Assembly (NCBI RefSeq): GCF_003990355.1
Contig: NZ_CP034670.1
Span: 1,612,001 to 1,676,000 of the forward strand
Source: Eikenella corrodens
GTDB lineage: Bacteria; Pseudomonadota; Gammaproteobacteria; Burkholderiales; Neisseriaceae
Direction of reading: 5' to 3'
DNA: 64,000 nucleotides
Positions within the stretch are counted from its first letter, which is position 1, and every line of letters starts with the position of its first letter. A program made the translations under genes and the position numbers. The notes under the pieces were generated by a model. It was not told the origin of the DNA. It made no database searches and worked only from the letters and a program-made list of their open reading frames with translations. Of the stretch, positions 45,248-53,457 are shown one piece after another.

Positions 45248-47383
45248 ATGCTCACCGATTTAGAAAAAGACGCCATCCGCCGCCACTACCAGGCCATCAG
45301 CGAAAACCTGCCCCATTTCCGCCCGCGCAAAGCGCAGCGCGAAATGCTGGCCGCCGTGGCCAACACCCTGTCGCGCACGCTGGAAAAGGCCGATGGCGAA
45401 GAGCCGCCCAAGCGCGAGGGCGAGAGCATTGCCGTGATCGAAGGGCCCACCGGCGTGGGCAAAAGCCTGGCCTATCTTTTAGCCGGCGGCATCATGGCGC
45501 AAACGCGCGGCAAGCGGCTGGTGGTATCCAGCGCCACCGTGGCGCTGCAAGAGCAGCTGGTGGGGCGCGATTTGCCGTTTTTGGTGGAAAAAAGCGGGCT
45601 CGAGCTCACCTTTGCCCTGGCCAAAGGGCGCGGCCGCTACCTCTGCCCCTACAAGCTCTACCAGCTCACCCAAAGCCAGGCGCAGCAAAGCCTGGCCGGC
45701 TTCGACACCCCGCAAATCCTGTGGGACAGCAAACCCAAGCCCGAAGAAATCCAAACCCTGCGCGAGCTGGCCGACGCCTTCGCCGAACGCCGCTTCAACG
45801 GCGACCGCGACACCTGGCCGGAGAAAATCGACGACACCCTCTGGCTCAAGGTAAACAACGACAACTACGGCTGCCTCAAAGCCGCCTGCCCCAACCGCCC
45901 CGAATGCCCCTTCTACCTTGCCCGCGACACGCTCGAAACCGTGGATGTGGTGGTGAGCAACCACGATTTGCTCATGGTAGACATCGGCATGGGCGGCGGC
46001 GTGATCCTGCCCGCGCCCGAACACAGCTTCTACTGCATCGACGAAGCGCACCACCTGCCCAAAAAAGCGCTCAACCAGTTTGCCGCCGAGCATTCGCTGA
46101 ACCAAGCCTTGTGGGCGCTGGAAAAACTGCCGCAAATCACCGACAAAATCGCCGCCGTAGCCGACAAAGCCGATTTGGCCAACCTGGCCGACGAAGCCGC
46201 CGCCGCCCTGCTCGACAGCCTCTACGAATGGCAGTTCCACCTCGGCGACACCCCCGAGCTCGCCTACAACGACAGCGGCCGCGATCCGCAATGGCTGTGG
46301 CAAGACGGCCAAATTCCCGAAGGGCTCGCCCTGCTCGTATCCAACACCGCCGCCGCCGCGCAAAGCCTCTACAAACACGCCAACAGCCTCAACGACGCCC
46401 TCTCCGCCGCCCGCCGCGAAAAAGACAGCGACAGCGCCCAAATCGACCGCCTCAGCAGCGAGTTCGGCATCTTCCGCGCCCGCATCGAGCAAATCAGCAC
46501 CGTGTGGGACTTGCTCGCCACCGAGCCCGCGGGCGACGCCCCGCCGCTGGCCAAATGGATCGAATGCAGCCACAACAGCGACAAAACCGACTACTCCTTC
46601 CACGCCTCCCCCGTGAGCGCCGCCGCCATGCTCGCCGCCGGCCTGTGGCGCCGCGCCGCCGGTGCCATCCTCACCTCCGCCACCCTGCAATCGCTCGGCA
46701 GCTTCGACCATTTATTGAAACAAACCGGCCTGCAATGGCTGCCCGAAACCACCACCCTCGCGCTGGAAAGCCCCTTCAACTTCCCCGCCCAAGGCGAGCT
46801 CTACATCCCGCCCGTGGCTGCCAGCCCCAAGCAGGCCGACACCCACACCGCCGAAATCGCCGAATGGCTGCCCAAGCTCATCAGCCCCGAAGAAGCCGTC
46901 GGCACCCTCGTTTTGTTCTCCTCGCGCAAACAAATGCAAGACGTGGCCTTAAGGCTACCTGAAAGCCACCTGCCCCTATTGCTCATCCAAGGCGACCTGC
47001 CCAAAGCCGTCCTGCTCGAACGCCACCGCCAAGCCATCGCCGAAGGCCGCGCCAGCATCCTGTTCGGGCTCGACAGCTTCGCCGAAGGCCTCGACCTGCC
47101 CGGCAGCGACTGCGTCCACGTCATCATCGCCAAACTGCCCTTCACCATGCCCGACCATCCCATCGAAAAAACCCGCAGCCGCTGGATAGAGCAGCGCGGC
47201 GGCAACCCCTTCATGGAAATCACCGTGCCCGAAGCCGGCATCAAACTCACCCAAGCCGTAGGCCGCCTCATCCGCACCGAACACGACTACGGCCGCATCA
47301 CCATCCTCGACAACCGCATCCTCACCGCCCGCTACGGCAAACAACTCCTCGCCTGCCTGCCTCCGTTTAAACGCATCGGCTGA
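45248..47383 (+). CDS. dinG: ATP-dependent DNA helicase DinG
   Basis: 711 residues. Superfamily 2, XPD-like 5'-3' helicase. Walker A EGPTGVGKSLAYL (about residue 68), Fe-S cluster cysteines in GRYLCPYKL, AACPNRPECPFYL, DEAH box in YCIDEAHHLPKK, and C-terminal helicase motifs QAVGRLIRTEHDYG. A TATAAT at 45215-45220 precedes it. A DUS within the gene near 46951 encodes RLPES. Confidence 0.95.
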   Translation: MLTDLEKDAIRRHYQAISENLPHFRPRKAQREMLAAVANTLSRTLEKADGEEPPKREGESIAVIEGPTGVGKSLAYLLAGGIMAQTRGKRLVVSSATVALQEQLVGRDLPFLVEKSGLELTFALAKGRGRYLCPYKLYQLTQSQAQQSLAGFDTPQILWDSKPKPEEIQTLRELADAFAERRFNGDRDTWPEKIDDTLWLKVNNDNYGCLKAACPNRPECPFYLARDTLETVDVVVSNHDLLMVDIGMGGGVILPAPEHSFYCIDEAHHLPKKALNQFAAEHSLNQALWALEKLPQITDKIAAVADKADLANLADEAAAALLDSLYEWQFHLGDTPELAYNDSGRDPQWLWQDGQIPEGLALLVSNTAAAAQSLYKHANSLNDALSAARREKDSDSAQIDRLSSEFGIFRARIEQISTVWDLLATEPAGDAPPLAKWIECSHNSDKTDYSFHASPVSAAAMLAAGLWRRAAGAILTSATLQSLGSFDHLLKQTGLQWLPETTTLALESPFNFPAQGELYIPPVAASPKQADTHTAEIAEWLPKLISPEEAVGTLVLFSSRKQMQDVALRLPESHLPLLLIQGDLPKAVLLERHRQAIAEGRASILFGLDSFAEGLDLPGSDCVHVIIAKLPFTMPDHPIEKTRSRWIEQRGGNPFMEITVPEAGIKLTQAVGRLIRTEHDYGRITILDNRILTARYGKQLLACLPPFKRIG

Positions 47384-47398
47384 GTTGGGATACAGTAA

Positions 47399-47423
47399 AG
47401 GCTACCTGAAATTTCAGGTAGCC
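47399..47423 (+). terminator. perfect DUS palindrome after dinG
   Basis: AGGCTACCTGAAA joined to its inverse, 16 bases after the dinG stop. No long T-run follows. Confidence 0.5.
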
Positions 47424-47593
47424 CGTAGATACGCGCTTCCCCGTCAAGAATCCCGTAATCGGATTCTCGAATCCGCCTTTCCCGAACCGTATCACCCAAG
47501 TTGGCTAGCTACAGGCGCAACCCAACACAAAGGCTGGGAAATGCCGGATTTAGCCGCCTAATCCACGTCCGGCAAACCCGTGCACGGTATAGT

Positions 47594-48449
47594 AGACCTA
47601 TTGCGAAAGTATCCTGAAAATTTACAATTCCCAAATGAAATACGAAAACCTCATCCAAAGAAGCGATAGCGAATTCAAACGGCTCACAGGTGTAACGCCC
47701 GTCCTTTTTCACGAAATGCTGCAAGTCACCACAGAAGCAGAAAGCCGGAAGGTCAAGTCAGGCAGGCCGCATACGCTCGGTTTGGCAGACCAACTGCTGC
47801 TTACCCTAAGCTATCTGCGCCATTACCATACCCAACTCGAATTGGCCGCCATCTACGGCCTTTCCGAAAGCAATGTCTGCCGCACCATCCGTAAAACCGA
47901 GGACGCCCTCATCCGTTGCAAACGCTTCTCCCTGCCAAAGCACAAGAATCCGGGCGACCAAACGGTCATCATTGACGTTACCGAAAGCCCGATTGAACGT
48001 CCCAAAAAAACAGCGGCAGTATTACAGCGGCAAGAAAAGGCGGCACACGGTTAAAATCCGGGTCATATACGGCAGGGAAACGGAAAAAATCATCAGCATC
48101 CGGACGGGGATGGGTGCCCGGCATGACATGCGTTTAGCCAAGAGGCACCTTGCAGAGCTTTATCCCTACAAAATAGTCATTGCGGATAAGGGTTATCAAG
48201 GATTGGCCAAAACCGGATTACAGACCCCGAAAAAGAAATCCAAACGTCATCCGCCGGACAAACAGGATAAAGAGGCGAACAGGCGGTTAGGCAAACTCAG
48301 AACCGTCATCGAGCACATCAACAGGAAACTGAAGATATTCAAAATATTGTCGCTGCCTTACCGCAACAGGCGGAAACGGTTCGGGTTAAGGGCAAATCTG
48401 ATTGCAGGACTGGTTAATGCGATGGGATGAATATTTTCGCAAGAGGTCT
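47594..48449 (+). mobile_element. IS5-family insertion sequence, copy 2
   Basis: 856 bp, AGACCTATTGCGAAAGTATC to the inverted AAGAGGTCT end, opposite in orientation to copy 1. It abuts a CREE that starts at 48452. The flanking triplets (AGT left, AAT right) do not match, so the target duplication is lost or the right flank has changed. Confidence 0.92.
47635..48430 (+). CDS. IS5-family transposase in two frames (frame A 47635-48054, frame B 47873-48430)
   Basis: As in copy 1: frame A carries the HTH and first catalytic Asp, frame B the second Asp (VIADKGYQG) and Glu (VIEHINRKLK). The join is at CCC followed by seven A residues (48004-48010), a +1 shift relative to frame A. Only a slip or a one-base loss gives a full DDE enzyme. 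Confidence 0.85.
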
Positions 48450-48451
48450 AA

Positions 48452-48556
48452 TATAGTGAATTAACAAAAACCAGTACAGCGTTGTCCCGCCTTGCCGTAC
48501 TAATTTGTACTGTCTGCGGCTCGCCGCCTTGTCCTGATTTTTGTTAATCCACTATA
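48452..48556. mobile_element. CREE, short form, next to the IS
   Basis: 105 bp, TATAGTGAATTAAC to GTTAATCCACTATA, CAGTAC-first, beginning two or three bases after the IS right end. Confidence 0.9.
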
Positions 48557-48598
48557 AAAGGCTACCTGAAAACCGATTGCTGGTTTTCAGGTAACCCT
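48557..48598. repeat. inverted DUS pair before hemE
   Basis: AAAGGCTACCTGAAAA with a variant inverse TTTTCAGGTAACCC (one base off the DUS core), 13-base loop. It lies upstream of hemE, so it is probably an uptake sequence rather than a terminator for a local gene. Confidence 0.6.
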
Positions 48599-48657
48599 AA
48601 TTCCCCGCCCTGCCTGTGCTATGATTCGACTTTCATCCACACCACACAAACCCTACC

Positions 48658-49719
48658 ATGACCACCCTGCAAAACGATACCTTCCTGCGCGCCCTCGCCA
48701 AACAGCCTGTTTCCCACACCCCGGTATGGCTCATGCGCCAAGCCGGGCGCTATCTGCCCGAATACCGCGCCGTACGCGCCCGTGCCGGCGGTTTTTTGGA
48801 TTTGTGCAAAAATACCGAACTGGCTACTGAAGTAACCCTCCAACCCATCGACCGCTTCGGCCTCGATGCCGCCATCCTCTTTTCCGACATCCTCACCGTA
48901 CCTGATGCCATGGGCTTGGGCCTCTATTTTGCCGAAGGCGAAGGCCCGAAATTTGCCCGCCCGTTGCAAAACGAAGCCGACATTGCCGCGCTGCAAGTGC
49001 CCGATATGGCCAAACTGCGCTATGTATTCGACGCCGTTTCCTCCATCCGCCGCGCGCTGAACGGCCGCGTGCCCCTGATCGGCTTTGCCGGCAGCCCCTT
49101 CACCCTCGCCTGTTATATGGTGGAAGGCGGCGGCAGCAAAGAATTCCGCCAAATCAAAACCCTGCTCTACCGCCGCCCCGAGCTGCTGCACCACATCCTC
49201 AACATCACCGCCCAAGCCGTAACCGCCTATCTGAACGAACAAATCGCCGCCGGCACCCAAGCCGTGCAGATTTTCGACACCTGGGGCGGCCTGCTTTCCG
49301 ATGCCGCTTTCCCCGAGTTCAGCCTGGCCTATATGCGCCAAATCATCAGCGGCCTCACCCGCGAACACGAAGGCCGCCGCGTGCCCGTTATCCTGTTTAC
49401 CAAAGGCGGCGGCCAATGGCTCGAACTGATGGCCGAAAGCGGCGCCGACGCGCTCGGCTTGGATTGGACGGTGAACCTCGGCCGGGCACGGCAGCGCGTG
49501 GGCGGCCAAGTGGCGCTACAGGGCAACTTCGACCCCGCCGCCCTGTTCGGCACGCCCGAATCCATCCGCGCCGAAGTACGCCGTATTTTGCACAGCTACG
49601 GCGAAGGCAGCGGCCATATCTTCAATCTCGGCCACGGCATCAGCCAGCACACCGACCCGGAAAACGTACAGGCGCTGGTGGATGCCGTACACGAATACTC
49701 TGCCCGCAGCGGGGTCTAA
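48658..49719 (+). CDS. hemE: uroporphyrinogen decarboxylase
   Basis: 353 residues. Removes four carboxyl groups from uroporphyrinogen III in haem synthesis. N-terminal signature PVWLMRQAGRYLPEYR, the catalytic aspartate in ILFSDILTVPDAMG, and GFAGSPFTLACYMVEGGGS. Full length. Confidence 0.98.
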   Translation: MTTLQNDTFLRALAKQPVSHTPVWLMRQAGRYLPEYRAVRARAGGFLDLCKNTELATEVTLQPIDRFGLDAAILFSDILTVPDAMGLGLYFAEGEGPKFARPLQNEADIAALQVPDMAKLRYVFDAVSSIRRALNGRVPLIGFAGSPFTLACYMVEGGGSKEFRQIKTLLYRRPELLHHILNITAQAVTAYLNEQIAAGTQAVQIFDTWGGLLSDAAFPEFSLAYMRQIISGLTREHEGRRVPVILFTKGGGQWLELMAESGADALGLDWTVNLGRARQRVGGQVALQGNFDPAALFGTPESIRAEVRRILHSYGEGSGHIFNLGHGISQHTDPENVQALVDAVHEYSARSGV

Positions 49720-49757
49720 GCCGGCAGCTTGGTTTTCACTCCGTTCCATTCAGCCAA

Positions 49758-49800
49758 TATTTTCAGGTAGCCTCAAGCTATTCAGGCTACCTGAAAATAT
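49758..49800 (+). terminator. inverted DUS pair after hemE
   Basis: ATATTTTCAGGTAGCCT and AGGCTACCTGAAAATAT arms, about 17 bp of complementarity around a short loop, 38 bases after hemE. Confidence 0.6.
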
Positions 49801-49909
49801 CAACCACGTTATAGAACCTCTCGAGTTTCATCATCCACACCGCCCCGATTCCCGCCCACCGAAAACAGCGTAAAATACGCCCTTCCCCATCCCACTCAAG
49901 GATTAGACC

Positions 49910-50350
49910 ATGCCACACCACAACACACCCACGCACACCCAGCCGCAAGGTGAGCTCCTGCTGCGCACCGTAGCCATGCCCAGCGACACCAACCCCAACC
50001 AAGACATCTTCGGCGGCTGGATTATGTCGCAGATGGATTTGGGCGGCGGAATCTTGGCTGCCGAAATCGCCCAAGGCCGAATCGCCACCGTGTGTGCGCA
50101 GGAAATGAACTTTATCCGGCCGGTGAAAGTCGGCAACGTGGTGTGCTGCTACGGCCGTTGTGTGCGCGTAGGCAACACCTCGCTCCAACTAAAACTCGAA
50201 GTGTGGGTGAAAACCCTGATGAACGACCACGTTACCGAAACCCGCGAGCTGGTAACCGAAGCTATGTTCACCTATGTGGCCATCGATGCCCAAGGCAACC
50301 CGCGCCCGGTGCCGAAAGAAAACAACCCCAAGCTGGCCGGCTTGCTGTAA
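49910..50350 (+). CDS. yciA: acyl-CoA thioesterase, YciA type
   Basis: 146 residues, hot-dog fold. PSDTNPNQDIFGGWIMSQMD is the family's active-site region (Asn and Asp), followed by VTVCAQEMNFIRPVKVGNVV-like sequence. YciA hydrolyses a broad set of acyl-CoAs. Confidence 0.92.
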   Translation: MPHHNTPTHTQPQGELLLRTVAMPSDTNPNQDIFGGWIMSQMDLGGGILAAEIAQGRIATVCAQEMNFIRPVKVGNVVCCYGRCVRVGNTSLQLKLEVWVKTLMNDHVTETRELVTEAMFTYVAIDAQGNPRPVPKENNPKLAGLL

Positions 50351-50357
50351 GCACTTG

Positions 50358-50398
50358 GGGCTACCTGAAAATCTTTGTACTGATTTTCAGGTAGCCTG
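50358..50398 (+). terminator. inverted DUS pair after yciA
   Basis: GGGCTACCTGAAAATC and GATTTTCAGGTAGCC arms with a short loop, seven bases after the stop codon. Confidence 0.55.
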
Positions 50399-50484
50399 CC
50401 ATCCCGCGCCGGGCAGCCATGCCCAACCCACTCCAAGCATGCCATGAACAATGGTTTGGCATTGCCATGAAACAGCCAACACAC

Positions 50485-50530
50485 AAAGGCTACCTGAAAC
50501 TGCATCCGCAGAATTTTCAGGTAGCCTTTT
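50485..50530 (-). terminator. inverted DUS pair after rtcR
   Basis: AAAGGCTACCTGAAA and TTTTCAGGTAGCCTTTTT with a loop of about 15 bases, 26 bases beyond the rtcR stop. The host-dialect pair marks one border of the imported island. Confidence 0.55.
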
Positions 50531-50555
50531 TCGCTTGCTATCCGATGCCGTCGGC

Positions 50556-52184
50556 TCACCCCGACACATCCGCCCAAGTCAGCCCGAAGCGTTGCAGGTA
50601 TTTGCGCAGGCGGTCGCTGTCGTTGGCAGTGGCGCGTTCCAGCCGCGATACGTTAAACAAGGCGCGGCCGGCGGCAGCCATGTTGGGGTGGCGGCGGCAT
50701 TCGGCGATGACGTGTTGCAGTTGGATGCGGTCGAACAGGTCGAGGGTTTCGGTATCGATTTTGGCGGGCAGGCCGTCTGAAAGCCGGTTTGCAAAAGGGT
50801 TTTCCGCATCGTCCGCATCCGTTTCGTCCGCCCACAGCCATTTCAGACGGCCTATTTCGGCTTCGACCAATTCGGTCTGTATCCTGCCCTGCGGGGCAAG
50901 CGTGGCCAGGCGCATGATGCTGGCGGCAAGGTCGCGGAAATTGCCGTGCCATCGGGCTTCGCTTGAATGGGCGAAGGCAAGGTAGGCAGACAGGGCTTCT
51001 TTATTGAAACGGGTGGCGCGGCCGAGTTCCTGCGAAGCGAGCGCGAGCTGGTGTTCGATGTTCGGCTCGATGTCTTCGCGGCGGTCGGCAAGCGCGGGCA
51101 GCGGATAATTCCAGATATTGATGCGGGCGAACAGGTCTTCACGGAAGCGTCTGGCGCGGATTTCCCGCCGCAGGTCGCGGTTGGTACCGGCGATAAGCTG
51201 GAAACTGCTGTGCACTTCCTTGTCGCTGCCGACGGGATAAAAATGTTTTTCTTCAATGGCTTTGAGTAACATAGCCTGTTCGTCCAAACCCAATTCGCCG
51301 ATTTCGTCCAAAAACAACACGCCGCCATCAGCGGTTTTCAAATAGCCTTCGCGCTTTTCCGCCGCACCGGTAAACGCGCCTTTTTTATGACCAAACAGGG
51401 CGGAAGCCGCGCCGTCGCCGCGCAAGGTGGCGCAGTTTACATCAACAAACTCGCCTTTAATCAGATGGCGTGCTTTTTTCAATTCGAAAATCCTGCGTGC
51501 CAACATCGATTTGCCCGCGCCGGTAGGGCCGGAGAGCAAAATCGGCGACGGAGAATGCAGCGCGACTTGTTCGATTTCGGCAATCATGCGGTTGAAGGCG
51601 GCGTTTTGGGTGGAGATGCCGCTTTTCAGGTAGCGCACCGCGTCATCGCGCACGGCAGCGAGGCGTTCGGCCAGCACATCGTAACGCGCTAAGTCCAAAT
51701 CGATGATTTCATAGCGGCCGACATCGCCTTTTCCCATGTTTCGCCTTTGATTTTTCGGCGGCGCAGTCTGCAACAGCACACCGGGGATTTGACGCGATTC
51801 CACCAATAAAAACAGACAGATTTGCGCAACGTGCGTACCGGTGGTGATATGGGTAAGATAAGTTTCCTCTTCCGTATCAAACGCATAGCCCGCCGCCCAA
51901 TCGTGCAGCTTGGTATAAACCTCGGAAAAATCCCACGGGTTTTCCAGCTCCATGGGCACGAGATTGACGGCGGTGTGCGGCGACACGTCTTGAATATCGG
52001 CTTTAACATGATCCGCCAGATCGCGGTATTTCTCCGCATAAAACAGTTCCATGCGGTCAATATGAAAATCCTGACGCTGATTCATGGCAACATTCGGCCG
52101 CCACTTCAACCAACGCCCTTGACCGAAACCGCTATCCAGCACCGTGCCGAGAAAGCTGATGGCGACGTTTTTTCTACTATTCAA
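50556..52184 (-). CDS. rtcR: RtcR, sigma-54-dependent activator of RNA repair genes
   Basis: 542 residues. N-terminal RtcR regulatory domain of CARF type (about 1-185; THITTGTHVAQICLFLL is its ligand-fold strand). Central AAA+ domain: Walker A GPTGAGKS (219-226), sigma-54 contact loop GAFTGA (269-274), Walker B GGVLFLDEIGEL (287-298). C-terminal HTH region with RHPNMAAAGRALFNVSR. RtcR is known to activate rtcBA or rsr operons when RNA ends accumulate. It is divergent from a perfect sigma-54 promoter at 52312. The gene contains a Neisseria-dialect DUS (50770-50782). Confidence 0.95.
   Translation of the reverse strand: MNSRKNVAISFLGTVLDSGFGQGRWLKWRPNVAMNQRQDFHIDRMELFYAEKYRDLADHVKADIQDVSPHTAVNLVPMELENPWDFSEVYTKLHDWAAGYAFDTEEETYLTHITTGTHVAQICLFLLVESRQIPGVLLQTAPPKNQRRNMGKGDVGRYEIIDLDLARYDVLAERLAAVRDDAVRYLKSGISTQNAAFNRMIAEIEQVALHSPSPILLSGPTGAGKSMLARRIFELKKARHLIKGEFVDVNCATLRGDGAASALFGHKKGAFTGAAEKREGYLKTADGGVLFLDEIGELGLDEQAMLLKAIEEKHFYPVGSDKEVHSSFQLIAGTNRDLRREIRARRFREDLFARINIWNYPLPALADRREDIEPNIEHQLALASQELGRATRFNKEALSAYLAFAHSSEARWHGNFRDLAASIMRLATLAPQGRIQTELVEAEIGRLKWLWADETDADDAENPFANRLSDGLPAKIDTETLDLFDRIQLQHVIAECRRHPNMAAAGRALFNVSRLERATANDSDRLRKYLQRFGLTWADVSG
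50770..50782 (+). repeat. Neisseria-dialect DUS inside rtcR
   Basis: AGGCCGTCTGAAA, the AG-DUS of Neisseria, rather than the AGGCTACCTGAAA used in the rest of the window. Confidence 0.9.
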
Positions 52185-52311
52185 TTTTCTATCTTTCTAT
52201 CTTTTTAGATATTTTTTAGTATTCTACTCCTTCTGTAGTAAAAGGCTACCTGAAAATATCTTATCTTTATTTTCAATAAATTAAAAATAATTTTTGCCAT
52301 TTTCCCCATAT

Positions 52312-52328
52312 TTGGCACAGCTATTGCA
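52312..52328 (+). promoter_or_regulatory. sigma-54 promoter of the Y-RNA/rsr operon
   Basis: TTGGCACAGCTATTGCA: GG at 52314-52315 and GC at 52326-52327 with exactly ten bases between, matching the -24/-12 consensus at every key position. The start should be near 52339, at the 5' end of the first Y-like RNA. An AT-rich stretch (52185-52310) between it and rtcR is the natural place for RtcR binding sites. Confidence 0.92.
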
Positions 52329-52340
52329 ATATAGCCATCA

Positions 52341-52485
52341 AGCACCCCGGCAAATGCCGGAGGAATTACAGCCTGCTAAGCTCGAGGTCGCGGGTTCGAA
52401 TCCCGCCTCTGCCGCCAACGATGGCAGAGTAGCTCAGAGGATAGAGCGCGTAACAATTTCTCCACTTCTAGTTGCCAAAGTGCCC
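52341..52485 (+). ncRNA. Y-RNA-like RNA 1 with permuted tRNA-like module
   Basis: Hand fold. Outer stem GCAC/GTGC and GGCAA/TTGCC; an internal loop ATGCC opposite ACTTCTAG; then GGAGGAATT with AATTTCTCC. Within it, in order: T-arm GCGGG/CCCGC with loop TTCGAAT; acceptor-like stem CTCTGCC/GGCAGAG closed by GCCAACGAT; D-arm GCTC/GAGC. This is tRNA order rotated, with G-CCA kept at the acceptor turn. Resembles the tRNA-like module of enterobacterial YrlA. A CTGCTAA stretch before the T-arm looks like a former anticodon loop. Confidence 0.82.
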
Positions 52486-52488
52486 CCT

Positions 52489-52589
52489 ACGGGCGGATGC
52501 CGGCAGGGTTACATTGTCTGGAAACAGCGGGTTCGATTCCCGCCGCCGGAAACGGCGAAATCCTGCCAATCTAGCCGCCCACCTTTTTT
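52489..52589 (+). ncRNA. Y-RNA-like RNA 2, T-arm but no D-arm
   Basis: Outer stem GGGCGG/CCGCCC, internal loop ATGCC opposite AATCTAG, then GGCAGG/CCTGCC. Inside are a three-base-pair CTG-GAAA-CAG hairpin, a T-arm GCGGG/CCCGC with TTCGATT loop, and CGCCG-GAAA-CGGCG. It ends in T6. The internal loop, the likely Rsr-binding site, is the same as in the other RNAs of the array. Confidence 0.75.
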
Positions 52590-52590
52590 C

Positions 52591-52722
52591 GCAGCATGGA
52601 AAAACAAATGCCTTGGAAACTACATTGGTCGCAGGTTCGAGTCCTGCCCCGCTTTCGGCGGGTAGCTCAGTCGGGTAGAGCGGTGAGGCGTTTCCCAAAA
52701 ACTCGTTGTTTGCCGTGCCGCC
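52591..52722 (+). ncRNA. Y-RNA-like RNA 3 with permuted tRNA-like module
   Basis: Outer stem GCATGG/CCGTGC and AAACAA/TTGTTT, internal loop ATGCC opposite AAAAACTCG, then TTGGAAAC/GTTTCCCAA with one bulge. Module order: T-arm GCAGG/CCTGC with loop TTCGAGT, acceptor-like CCCGC/GCGGG closed by a short TTTCG turn, D-arm GCTC/GAGC with AGTCGGGTA loop. Confidence 0.8.
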
Positions 52723-52765
52723 CCTTAATAAATATTTTCAGGTAGCCTGAAACAGGATATTTGTT

Positions 52766-53155
52766 ATGAACACTTGGCAAATCATCAGCGTCATCGTTTT
52801 TTCGACCATGATTTATCTGTCCTTCCAAAACAGCCGCAGCCGTAAACGCGAACAGGCTTGGCGGGAACAGACTTTTCCCGAAGCGGAATGCAGTTTGATA
52901 AAGGAAGGCTGCCGTTACGACATCGCACTTTCAGACGGCCGCGCCTTCAGCCAAGCCGAAATCCTCGGCACGGCGCAGGGCAAAGAAGCGGAGTTTCTGT
53001 TCGGCTATGGGAACATGCTTGTTTTGAGGCTTTCAGACGGCCGCAAGGCCTATGTGCGGCAGTCCTGCGTCCGCTGCATAATTGAAAGCGAAAGGCCGTC
53101 TGAAAGCGCAGCTTCAACGAAGTTCCTGAAGGAAGCTGAGTTTCTGCGGAGCTAA
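52766..53155 (+). CDS. small membrane-anchored protein inside the Y-RNA array
   Basis: 129 residues. One N-terminal membrane helix (WQIISVIVFSTMIYLSFQ, about 4-21), then a basic stretch and a soluble domain (about 35-105) with two LSDGR repeats (ALSDGRAFSQ, RLSDGRKAYV). Three Neisseria-dialect DUS lie inside the gene; the last one and its tail encode the final residues (RPSESAAS onward), so the C-terminus may be an extension into repeat DNA. I do not recognise the family; it may belong to the RtcR regulon. Confidence 0.72.
   Translation: MNTWQIISVIVFSTMIYLSFQNSRSRKREQAWREQTFPEAECSLIKEGCRYDIALSDGRAFSQAEILGTAQGKEAEFLFGYGNMLVLRLSDGRKAYVRQSCVRCIIESERPSESAASTKFLKEAEFLRS
52929..52940 (-). repeat. 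Neisseria-dialect DUS core
   Basis: TTTCAGACGGCC (inverse of GGCCGTCTGAAA), coding for part of ALSDGR. Lacks only the leading A of the 13-mer. Confidence 0.8.
53031..53042 (-). repeat. Neisseria-dialect DUS core
   Basis: TTTCAGACGGCC again, coding for part of RLSDGR in the same gene. Confidence 0.8.
53093..53105 (+). repeat. Neisseria-dialect DUS with tail
   Basis: AGGCCGTCTGAAA followed by GCGCAGCTTCAACGAAGTT and, further on, TTTCTGCGGAGCTAAAAC. The tail recurs behind other DUS in this window. Confidence 0.85.
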
Positions 53156-53215
53156 AACGAAGCTTCCGAAAGAAGCGAAGTCTCTGCAAAGCCAAAACCA
53201 ATATTTACAAGTTTT

Positions 53216-53311
53216 ACGGGCGGATGCCGGCAGGATTACATTGGATAAACAATCGTCGTACTAATAATACGAAGCAGGAATCCTGCTACAGCCTAGCCGC
53301 CCACCCCTTTT
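53216..53311 (+). ncRNA. Y-RNA-like RNA 4, simple form
   Basis: Outer stem GGGCGG/CCGCCC, internal loop ATGCC opposite ACAGCCTAG, then a perfect GCAGGATT/AATCCTGC. The apical part has two small hairpins (ATTG/CAAT and TCGTA/TACGA with a CTAATAA loop) and no tRNA-like arms. A short T-run follows. The first 19 bases are nearly identical to RNA 2. Confidence 0.75.
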
Positions 53312-53455
53312 CCGGTACGGCAAGCAGATGCCTTGGGAAACTACAGTTAATCCGCGTGTCGCAGGTTCGAATCCTGCCCCGCTCCCAGCGGGTAGCTCAG
53401 TCGGTAGAGCATCGGCTGTTTCCCAAAAGCCTAGCTGCCCGCCGTACCCTCTTTT
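53312..53455 (+). ncRNA. Y-RNA-like RNA 5 with permuted tRNA-Asn-like module
   Basis: Outer stem GGTACGGC/GCCGTACC, internal loop ATGCC opposite AAGCCTAG, then a perfect nine-pair TTGGGAAAC/GTTTCCCAA. Module: T-arm GCAGG/CCTGC with loop TTCGAAT, acceptor-like CCCGC-TCCCA-GCGGG, D-arm GCTC/GAGC with AGTCGGTA loop. The stretch GTTAATCCGCGTGTCGCAGG is very like the 3' half of tRNA-Asn from its anticodon onward. Ends in CTCTTTTT. Confidence 0.82.
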
Positions 53456-53457
53456 TA

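Noticed and set aside
52388..52463. Conventional tRNA gene
   Set aside because: T-arm, acceptor and D-arm sequences are present but in rotated order, with no anticodon arm in the right place, so it is not a normal tRNA. The same applies to 52628-52683 and 53357-53412.
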